Below are positions 41,282 through 47,796 of a stretch of DNA of 49,997 bases, piece after piece. This stretch comes from Amycolatopsis pittospori (lineage in GTDB: Bacteria; Actinomycetota; Actinomycetes; Mycobacteriales; Pseudonocardiaceae): the NCBI RefSeq assembly GCF_013870525.1, contig NZ_JACBXD010000059.1:1-49997 (forward strand). Reading direction: 5' to 3'. Within the stretch, counting starts at the first letter, position 1. Each line of letters opens with the position of its first letter. Made by a program: the position numbers and the translations under genes. Below the pieces are notes generated by a model. The model was not told where the DNA came from, ran no database searches, and worked only from the letters and a program-made list of their open reading frames with translations.

Positions 41282-42197
41282 CTTGAACTCCCTCATCGCG
41301 GCGGACTCCGCCGAAGGCAAGGTCGCTCCGGAAGCGCTGCCTGAGCCGCGCAGCCAGGGCAAGCTCGTGCTGCGCAAGTTCCTGCGGCACAAGCTGGCGA
41401 TGGTCTGCACGGCTATCCTGCTGGTGCTCGTGCTGACCGTGATCATCATGCCGATCTTCTGGCCGTACAGCTACGAGGACAGCTCCTTCCCGTCCTTCGC
41501 CAAGCCCAGCGGGGAATTCCCGCTCGGGACGACGCAGGTCGGCAAGGAGATGGTGTCGCAGATCCTGCGCGGCACCCAGTACTCGTTGCTGATCGCGCTC
41601 ATCGTGTCGATCGTCGCCACCACCATCGGCACCGTCTTCGGTGCCATGGCGGGCTATCTGCGCGGCTTCACCGACTCGGCGATCTCACGCGTGACGGACC
41701 TGTTCCTGATCGTCCCGCAGATCGCCGCCGCCGCCATCCTCGCGAAGGTGTTCGGTGGTGGCGCCTGGTACATCGTGGCGATGGTGCTGGCGGCCTTCGG
41801 CTGGATGTCGATCGCCCGTATCGCCAGGGCCGAGGCGATGTCGTTGTCCCAGCGGGAATTCGTGGACGCGTCACGCGCGTCCGGCGCCGGGACGTTCCAC
41901 ATCGTGTTCAAGCACCTGGTGCCGAACATGGTCGGCCTCATCACGGTGAACGCGACCCTCGCGGTCGCGCAGGCCGTGCTGATCGAGGCGGCGCTGTCCT
42001 TCATCGGGCTGGGGGTGCAGCTGCCGGACACCTCGCTCGGCCGCGTCATCCTCGAGAACTACTCGCAGCTGCAGAACCGGCCGGCGTTGTTCTTCGGCCC
42101 GTTCATCGTGCTGGTGCTGATCTCGCTGACGATCAACTTCATCGGCGACGGCCTGCGGGACGCTTTCGACCCGCGGCAGCGCCGGATGAAGGCGTAA
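41274..42197 (+). CDS. Peptide ABC permease, DppC/OppC type
   Basis: The 307-residue permease has a long polar N-terminus before LVLRKFLRHKLAMVCTAILL. PLGTTQVGKEMVSQILRGTQ and the EAA loop SQREFVDASRASGAGTFHIVFKHLVPNMVG follow, then EAALSFIGLGVQLPDTSLG. It ends DALRDAF-like (GLRDAFDPRQRR). TTG 41274 has GAGGA 7 nt upstream and overlaps the DppB-like gene, indicating coupling. It completes the membrane pore; the ATPase partner is encoded convergently at 42356-44137. Confidence 0.92.
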   Translation: MADLNSLIAADSAEGKVAPEALPEPRSQGKLVLRKFLRHKLAMVCTAILLVLVLTVIIMPIFWPYSYEDSSFPSFAKPSGEFPLGTTQVGKEMVSQILRGTQYSLLIALIVSIVATTIGTVFGAMAGYLRGFTDSAISRVTDLFLIVPQIAAAAILAKVFGGGAWYIVAMVLAAFGWMSIARIARAEAMSLSQREFVDASRASGAGTFHIVFKHLVPNMVGLITVNATLAVAQAVLIEAALSFIGLGVQLPDTSLGRVILENYSQLQNRPALFFGPFIVLVLISLTINFIGDGLRDAFDPRQRRMKA

Positions 42198-42211
42198 GAC
42201 CCCGCTATAAC

Positions 42212-42259
42212 CGTGAAGGCCCCTTTCCCTCGGCTGACCGAGGGAAAGGGGCCTTCACG
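42212..42259. repeat. Family C hairpin, perfect 22-bp arms
   Basis: CGTGAAGGCCCCTTTCCC... (42212-42233) pairs exactly with 42238-42259 across CTGA. The outer CGTGAAGGCC matches the copies at 30550 and 42291, while the inner stem differs. It starts 14 bp after the DppC-like stop. Confidence 0.8.
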
Positions 42260-42290
42260 CGTTTCGGGCTCCCGCTTCCGGCTCCCGTAA

Positions 42291-42345
42291 GTCCGTGAAG
42301 GCCTCCTTGAGGGACCCAGGGTCCCTCAAGGAGGCCTTCACGGAC
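42291..42345. repeat. Family C hairpin, perfect 27-bp arms, 1-nt loop
   Basis: The arm GTCCGTGAAGGCCTCC... (42291-42317) pairs exactly with 42319-42345. The first 19 bases are identical to the copy at 30550; the rest of the stem (GAGGGACCC) is unique. It ends 10 bp before the stop of the convergent ATPase gene. Two family C hairpins side by side fill this convergent gap. Confidence 0.8.
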
Positions 42346-42355
42346 GTCCAGAGGA

Positions 42356-44137
42356 TCAGTCGGCCACCGGAGCGAGCTTGCCCGCTTCCCAGGCCGCGCG
42401 CCGCTCGGCCTGCAGCACCGGGTCCGCCACCGGGGCGGCCGAAAGCAGACGGCGGGTGTAGTCCTCGCGCGGCGAGTGCAGCACCTGGTCACGGGTGCCG
42501 ACCTCGACCAGCTTGCCGTGCTGCATCACCGCGACGCGGTCGGCCAGCAGGTCGACGACGGCGAGGTCGTGGCTGATGAACAGGCAGGCGAACTGCAGCG
42601 AGCGCTGCAGGTCAAGGAACAGGTCCAGCACCCGGGCCTGCACCGACACGTCCAGCGCGGAGGTCGGCTCGTCCGCGATCAGCAGCGCCGGGTCGAGCGA
42701 GAGCGCCCGCGCGATGGCGACACGCTGACGCTGGCCGCCGGACAGCTCGTGCGGGTACCGGTTGCGGTAGTGGCCGCCGAGCTCGACCTTGTCCAAAAGG
42801 GACGCGACGCGCTCGTTCAGCGCCTTGCCCGACAGGAACTTGTGCAGCACCATCGGCTCCGCGATGGACTCGCCGATCGTCATCTTCGGGTCCAGGGTGG
42901 ACGCCGGGTCCTGGAACACGATGGAGAAGTACCGGCGCAGCGGGCGCAGGTCCTTGTTGGACATGTTCGTGATGTCCTTGCCCGCGATGGCCACGGTGCC
43001 TTCGGTCGGCGTCAGCAGGCGGATCGCGCAGCGGCCGACGGTCGACTTACCGGAACCGGATTCGCCGACCAGGCCGACGATCTCGCCCTTGGCGATGCTC
43101 AGCGAGACGTCGTCCACCGCGCGGTTCTTCGCCTGGCCGCGACGGCCGGGGTACTCCAGCACGAGGTTCTTGATCTCGAGCGCCGGGGCGTCGGCCTCGA
43201 TCACGGCCTCCAGCTCGGCGTCGGCGAGACGGATCTCCTCGGCGATCTTCGAGGCCTCGTCGCTGTCGGCGTCGATGCCCGAGTCGTCCAGCAGACGGCG
43301 GCCTTCGGGCCGCTGTCCCAGCACAGGGACGGCGGCGAGCAGCTTGCGGGTGTATTCGACCTGCGGCGACGCGAACAGCTCGCGCACCGGCGCCTCTTCG
43401 ACGATGTTGCCCTGGTACATCACGACGACGCGGTCGGCGAGGTCGGCGACCACACCCATGTCGTGCGTGATCAGCACGATCGCGGTGTTGAGGGTGTCGC
43501 GCAGCTTGCGCAGCAGGCCGAGGATCTCCGCCTGCACGGTGACGTCCAGCGCCGTGGTCGGCTCGTCGGCGATGATCACCTTCGGGTCGCACGAGATCGC
43601 CATCGCGATGACGACGCGCTGGCGCAGACCGCCCGAGAGCTGGTGCGGGTACTGCTTGAAGCGCAGCGGCGGATTCGGGATGCCGACCATCTCCAGCAGC
43701 TCGATGGCGCGCTTGTCGGCGGCTTCCTTCGAGATGTCCTGGTGCGAGCGGAGTGCCTCGCGCAGCTGCCAGCCCACCGTGTAGACCGGGTTCAGCGCGG
43801 TCATCGGCTCCTGGAAGATCATCGCGACCTGGTTGCCGCGGATCTTCTGGAGATCCTTCTCCTTGAGGTCGGCCAGGTTGCGCTCGCCGAGGCGGAGTTC
43901 GCCGGCGATCCGGCTCGTCTTCGGGAGCAGCCCGAGCACCGACATCGAGGTCACCGACTTGCCGGAACCCGATTCGCCGACCACCGCGACGATCTCACCC
44001 GGTTTGACGTCGAAACCGATGCCCTTGACCGCGTCGACGACGCCGTCCTCGGTCGGGAACGACACGCTCAGGTCGGAGATGGACAGAACCGAACCCGACA
44101 CGCCGCCGAGGTCCGACGATGCTGCTTCAGTGCTCAC
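42356..44137 (-). CDS. Fused double ATPase of a peptide ABC transporter (DppD-DppF)
   Basis: The 593-residue protein holds two ABC ATPase domains. The first has Walker A GESGSGKS (54-61), QLSGGLRQRVVIAMAI and IIADEPTTALDVT. After a linker (SGIDADSDEASKIAEEIRLA) the second has GESGSGKST (about 357), ELSGGQRQRVAIARAL and LIADEPTSALDVS. The oligopeptide-type C-terminal region PVADPVLQAERR ends it. GTG 44137 has GAAGGG 7 nt upstream; longer frames to 44251 lack support. It must power the DppBC-like permeases, yet lies convergent to them, so its amount is set by a separate promoter. Confidence 0.9.
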   Translation of the reverse strand: MSTEAASSDLGGVSGSVLSISDLSVSFPTEDGVVDAVKGIGFDVKPGEIVAVVGESGSGKSVTSMSVLGLLPKTSRIAGELRLGERNLADLKEKDLQKIRGNQVAMIFQEPMTALNPVYTVGWQLREALRSHQDISKEAADKRAIELLEMVGIPNPPLRFKQYPHQLSGGLRQRVVIAMAISCDPKVIIADEPTTALDVTVQAEILGLLRKLRDTLNTAIVLITHDMGVVADLADRVVVMYQGNIVEEAPVRELFASPQVEYTRKLLAAVPVLGQRPEGRRLLDDSGIDADSDEASKIAEEIRLADAELEAVIEADAPALEIKNLVLEYPGRRGQAKNRAVDDVSLSIAKGEIVGLVGESGSGKSTVGRCAIRLLTPTEGTVAIAGKDITNMSNKDLRPLRRYFSIVFQDPASTLDPKMTIGESIAEPMVLHKFLSGKALNERVASLLDKVELGGHYRNRYPHELSGGQRQRVAIARALSLDPALLIADEPTSALDVSVQARVLDLFLDLQRSLQFACLFISHDLAVVDLLADRVAVMQHGKLVEVGTRDQVLHSPREDYTRRLLSAAPVADPVLQAERRAAWEAGKLAPVAD

Positions 44138-44294
44138 CAAGATGCCCTTCGTGGGGGTACTTATGGTCACGACGTTAAGCCCGTGACTCGCGCGAGGATA
44201 ACCGAGAGTCGCCCGACTAAGGTCGGTGCTCGGGGCTTCCGTTCCCGACACCCTATAAAGGAATGCCCGCCGTGTTCGAATTAGTCTTCAAGCC

Positions 44295-45137
44295 GTGATC
44301 TCCGCCCAGACCAAATTGCTCCTGGTGCACGCTCATCCGGACGACGAAAGCATCACCACCGGCGGCACCATCGCGCGCTACGCGGCCGAAGGCGCCGAAG
44401 TGACCGTCGTCACGTGCACTCTCGGTGAGGAAGGCGAGATCATCCCGCCGTCCCTCGACGGACTCGGTTCGTGGGCCTCCGATCAGCTCGGCGGTTACCG
44501 CGCGGGCGAACTGGCGTCGGCGCTGGCCGCGCTCGGAGTCGCCCGGCACCGGTATCTCGGCGGCATCGGCCGCTGGCGGGATTCGGGGATGGCGGGGACG
44601 CCGTCCGCGGCCCATCCGCGCGCGTTCTCCGGTGGCGACCTCGAAGAGCAGGCGGCTCAGCTGACACAGATCCTCGACGAGGTCCGTCCTCAGGTCGTCG
44701 TCACCTATGACGCTTTCGGGGGTTATGGGCATCCCGACCACATCCGCGCGCACGAGATCACCATGGCCGCGGCGCCGAGGGCCGAGTCCGTCGAGCGGGT
44801 GTTCCACACGGTTTCTTCGCGCGACGCCGTCTCGGACGGGCTCGCCGCGCTTCGCGGTCGTTCGCCGTACCGGGTGCCGGACGACGGCGAGCTGCCCGTG
44901 ACGCCGGACGAGACCATCACGACCGTCGTGGACGTCGGCGCGCACATCCCGGCGAAGGCCGCCGCGCTGCGGGCGCACGAGACACAGGTCAGTGTCCCGG
45001 CGCCGCCGCATCTCGCGGACCACTTCGCGCTGAGCAACGACATCGCGCAGCCGATCACCCCGAACGAGTACTTCGTGCTCGCCCACGGTCCGGCCGAGGG
45101 TGCCGCGGCCGACCTGTTCGGCGGACTCGCGAAGTGA
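44295..45137 (+). CDS. mshB: MshB: GlcNAc-Ins deacetylase of mycothiol synthesis
   Basis: The 280-residue LmbE-type zinc enzyme deacetylates N-acetylglucosaminyl-inositol, the second step to mycothiol, the main actinobacterial thiol. Zinc motifs are AHPDDE (13-18) and the His of GYGHPDH (about 143-149). TCTLGEEGEIIPPSL and YRAGELASALAALGV are MshB-specific features that separate it from the related detoxifying amidase Mca. GTG 44295 gives the standard N-terminus. It overlaps the next membrane-protein gene by 4 bp, an arrangement also known beside mshB in mycobacteria. Confidence 0.92.
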   Translation: MISAQTKLLLVHAHPDDESITTGGTIARYAAEGAEVTVVTCTLGEEGEIIPPSLDGLGSWASDQLGGYRAGELASALAALGVARHRYLGGIGRWRDSGMAGTPSAAHPRAFSGGDLEEQAAQLTQILDEVRPQVVVTYDAFGGYGHPDHIRAHEITMAAAPRAESVERVFHTVSSRDAVSDGLAALRGRSPYRVPDDGELPVTPDETITTVVDVGAHIPAKAAALRAHETQVSVPAPPHLADHFALSNDIAQPITPNEYFVLAHGPAEGAAADLFGGLAK

Positions 45138-45562
45138 CGGCGCCGTCGCCGCCGCTCACGACGGGGCAGCGCTGGTTGCTGGCCCTGCTGTCTTTCGACG
45201 CCTTCCTGCTCGGTTTGCTCGAGTTGTTCTTCCTGCCGCTCCGGCTCGACGGCATCGTGCTGCCGAAACTCGGCGACGCGCCCTTCCCGGTGACGGTCGT
45301 GCTCGCCGTGGTCACGACGCCACTGCTCGTGAGGGCGACCGCCAAACTGGTCCGGCCGTCCTTTTCGGTGATTCCGCTGCTCATCTGGGTACTCGTCGTA
45401 CTCGGGATGGGCATCGCCGGCCCCGGTGGTGATCTGGTGCTCATACAGGATTGGCGCGCGCTGCTGCTCATCGGCGGCGGGGCGCTGCCGGGCGCGCTGG
45501 CACTGGGCGGCGGATTCGGCACAGCTGCGGCGAAGGCCGCCAAGGGAGGCAACGATGGGTGA
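45134..45562 (+). CDS. Membrane protein linked to mshB (Rv1171-like position)
   Basis: The 142-residue protein has four hydrophobic segments: WLLALLSFDAFLLGLLELFF, FPVTVVLAVVTTPLLV, VIPLLIWVLVVLGMGIAG and ALLLIGGGALPGALALGGG. The tail is AAKAAKGGNDG. A small four-helix protein directly after mshB is conserved in several actinobacteria, but its role is unknown. GTG 45134 overlaps the mshB stop, and the next gene starts 8 bp before its end, so all three are one operon. Confidence 0.8.
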   Translation: MTAPSPPLTTGQRWLLALLSFDAFLLGLLELFFLPLRLDGIVLPKLGDAPFPVTVVLAVVTTPLLVRATAKLVRPSFSVIPLLIWVLVVLGMGIAGPGGDLVLIQDWRALLLIGGGALPGALALGGGFGTAAAKAAKGGNDG

Positions 45563-46346
45563 AGCGATTTCGGATCGCCAGGTCGTGGCGGTGCTACGGC
45601 CGTTCGTCCGCGCCTGCGGTCCGATGGTCGACGCGCTGCGGGACGCGGATCCGTTCGGCCTGCAGGCCAGGGGCCGTCGCGAGGACGCCTTGGAAGGCGT
45701 CGAACCCAAACTGAAGGACAAACTGCTCGACGGGATCACCTCGGTGAAGGTGCCCGGCACCGCGGCCTGGGCGGAGATGTCCAACTACCAGCGGACCGAC
45801 TGGTGGGTGAACCGGGTCGGCCGGTTCACGTCGCTGATCACCGCGATCCCCGGGATCGGCGGCGCGCTCGCCGACCGGCTGCCGGTGCAGGACACGCTCG
45901 GCGCCGCGTCGCAGGGAGTGCTGCTGTGCGCGATCGCGGGTGAGTACGGCATGACCGACGTCGGCGCCCGCGTCCGGCTGATCGCGTGGGTGCTCTTCGA
46001 ACGCGACATCGATCCGGTGATCGCGGCCGGAAAGCACGCGGAGCACGACAAGGCCGCCGAAGACGACGAAGCCGCGAAGCTCACCGAAGAACTCGACGAG
46101 TCCAAGAAGAAGCACGGCAAGATCACGCTGAAGGCGGCCGCGGGCACGCTGTGGCGACTCGGCCGCGGACTGCTCGGCATCGTCGAGGAACTGGAGAAGC
46201 GGCCTCGTGGCCGTCTCTTCCACCGCGCGCTCGGGAAGCTTCCCGTGGTCGGCATGGCGGGCGACTACCTCGGCGAGCGCTCCGGACTGAAGCGCGTCTG
46301 GAAGCGGGCGCACGAATGGTTCACCGAGCACCCCGACGGCACCTGA
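45555..46346 (+). CDS. Hypothetical protein in the mshB operon
   Basis: The 263-residue product starts at ATG 45555 (GGGAGG 7 nt upstream). It has a helical N-terminal region (AVLRPFVRACGPMVDALRDA), DWWVNRVGRFTSLITAIPGIGGALADRLP with a small hydrophobic patch, and GAASQGVLLCAIAGEYGM. A charged Lys/Glu helix (DKAAEDDEAAKLTEELDESK) and a basic C-terminus follow. It resembles peripheral membrane or EcsC-like proteins in general layout, but I cannot name a family. Its place after mshB and the membrane protein is the only clue to function. Confidence 0.7.
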   Translation: MGEAISDRQVVAVLRPFVRACGPMVDALRDADPFGLQARGRREDALEGVEPKLKDKLLDGITSVKVPGTAAWAEMSNYQRTDWWVNRVGRFTSLITAIPGIGGALADRLPVQDTLGAASQGVLLCAIAGEYGMTDVGARVRLIAWVLFERDIDPVIAAGKHAEHDKAAEDDEAAKLTEELDESKKKHGKITLKAAAGTLWRLGRGLLGIVEELEKRPRGRLFHRALGKLPVVGMAGDYLGERSGLKRVWKRAHEWFTEHPDGT

Positions 46347-46347
46347 G

Positions 46348-47124
46348 CTACTTCCAGAACATGAACGCGTCCTGGCCGTACATGGCCGCGAGCTTGAATC
46401 CGCCCACGGAGTCGAAGATCGCGAACGACGCCTGCCACAGAAGCCGGTTCGCTTCGTCCACTAGGAACAGAACGGCGAACAGGACGAGCGGGGCCCACGG
46501 CCGCGCCTTCGCGCCGAACTCGCGCGCGCCGGGCGAGAGGTACGGCTCGATCGCGCCCCAGCCGTCGAGTCCCGGGATCGGCAGGATGTTCAGGATGAAC
46601 GTGACGATCTGAAGCAGCGCCAGGAACGAGAGCCCGATCACGAGTCCGCTCGACATCGGCACCAGCGCGACGAGCAGCGTCAGCACCACGCCGACGGCGA
46701 GGTTGCTCAACGGTCCGGCGAGGGAGACCCACGACGAGACCGCGCGTGAGCGCAGACGCCCGCGTTCGATCCACACCGCACCGCCGGGCAGCGGGATGCC
46801 GCCGATGATGAGGAATACCAACGGCAGGATGATGGACAGTGCCGGATCCGTGTATTTCCGGACGTCCATAGACAGGTAACCCTTGTGGGCGACGCTGTGG
46901 TCGCCGCCGCGGAACGCCACGATCGCGTGACCGAACTCGTGCAGCGTCAGGGACGCGACCCAGCCGCCGGCGACGAGCAGGACCACGCCGGCGATGATCA
47001 GCGGGTCGTACTGCTGGCTGGAAATCGTGGTCGCATCACCGAAAGCCGCCAGTACACCGCCCAGGACGGTGACCGCGAGGATGCCGAGGAAGATCGGGCT
47101 TGGCCGCACTGCTGATCTCTGCAC
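46348..47124 (-). CDS. Site-2-protease-type M50 metalloprotease
   Basis: The 258-residue membrane protein has the zinc motif HEFGH (62-66, in LTLHEFGHAIVAF) in its second hydrophobic segment. The second M50 motif is NILPIPGLDGWGAIEPYL near residue 185, with SLAGPLSNLAVGVVL between them. No PDZ or CBS domain is present, so it belongs to the short rhomboid-neighbour type of S2P proteins. It could cleave membrane anti-sigma factors or small membrane proteins; the substrate is unknown. Its stop is 1 bp from the convergent hypothetical gene. Confidence 0.9.
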   Translation of the reverse strand: MQRSAVRPSPIFLGILAVTVLGGVLAAFGDATTISSQQYDPLIIAGVVLLVAGGWVASLTLHEFGHAIVAFRGGDHSVAHKGYLSMDVRKYTDPALSIILPLVFLIIGGIPLPGGAVWIERGRLRSRAVSSWVSLAGPLSNLAVGVVLTLLVALVPMSSGLVIGLSFLALLQIVTFILNILPIPGLDGWGAIEPYLSPGAREFGAKARPWAPLVLFAVLFLVDEANRLLWQASFAIFDSVGGFKLAAMYGQDAFMFWK

Positions 47125-47229
47125 CCCACCAGTCTTCCGTATGCCCGATGTGAAGTTGTCGGCGTGTCCCCTTGCGCGATGAGGCGGAAGTATCCCCCGA
47201 ACTCGCTACTCCGCTTGACCTGACCGCAC

Positions 47230-47252
47230 TACACGGGTGTAATCACAGTGAT
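47230..47252. promoter_or_regulatory. Two abutting dyads upstream of the WhiB gene
   Basis: TACAC-GG-GTGTA (47230-47241) is followed immediately by the perfect palindrome ATCACAGTGAT (47242-47252). They lie 83-105 bp before the preferred WhiB start and may overlap its promoter. Developmental WhiB genes often have several operator sites; no known consensus is claimed here. Confidence 0.45.
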
Positions 47253-47334
47253 GTCATTCGTCGCTGGAAGGGGGCGGCGGATGGTGTTTCAACACCGCCA
47301 GCCTGGGGAGTGCGTGGACAGCGAGGAGGCGGAC

Positions 47335-47664
47335 GTGCGGTTGGAAGCAGATGGAAGGGAATGGGGGCAAGTCGTGGGTTGGGGTGAGGTCCCGGAGCAG
47401 CAACTGGGCGATCTCACCGAACTTTTCGACGATGCCTCCGCGGAAGAGCAGGACTGGCAGGAACGGGCCCTCTGCGCGCAGACGGACCCGGAGGCGTTCT
47501 TCCCCGAGAAGGGCGGCTCCACCCGTGAAGCCAAGCGGATCTGCCTCGGTTGCGAGGTCAAGGACGAGTGCCTCGAGTACGCCCTCGCGCATGACGAGCG
47601 GTTCGGTATTTGGGGCGGGCTCTCCGAACGCGAGCGTAGGAAACTGAAGAAACGAGCCGTGTGA
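47335..47664 (+). CDS. WhiB-family iron-sulfur regulator, WhiB/WhiB2 (WhmD) type
   Basis: The C-terminal 70 residues are almost the family consensus: WQERALCAQTDPEAFFPEKG, the four cluster Cys (47, 70, 73, 79 counted from GTG 47335), and GIWGG (91-95) followed by the basic LSERERRKLKKRAV. The match to WhiB2/WhmD indicates a sigma-factor-binding regulator needed for division or sporulation septation. GTG 47335 has AGGAGG 5 nt upstream; ATG 47281, with GAAGGGGG before it, would add 18 residues and is also possible. A terminator follows at 47667. Confidence 0.92.
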   Translation: MRLEADGREWGQVVGWGEVPEQQLGDLTELFDDASAEEQDWQERALCAQTDPEAFFPEKGGSTREAKRICLGCEVKDECLEYALAHDERFGIWGGLSERERRKLKKRAV

Positions 47665-47666
47665 CG

Positions 47667-47701
47667 GCGATCTCCGGCACCCCCAGTGCGCCGGAGATCG
47701 C
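47667..47701 (+). terminator. Hairpin after the WhiB gene
   Basis: GCGATCTCCGGC (47667-47678) pairs exactly with 47690-47701 across an 11-nt loop, 2 bp after the stop. It has the usual actinobacterial form without a T-run. It separates WhiB from the glycosyltransferase gene, whose own -10-like TAGGGT is at 47756-47761. Confidence 0.75.
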
Positions 47702-47796
47702 TTCCTGCACTCGTTCCAGACAGTGGGCCCACCATCGAGTGATGGGGCGAGGACATAGGGTGGCGGCACCTCGGCCGCCGTCCCACTGGAGTCCCG

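Noticed and set aside
30550..42345. Family C repeats read as parts of a CRISPR array
   Set aside because: Copies are palindromic, far apart and lack regular spacers; no cas gene is present.
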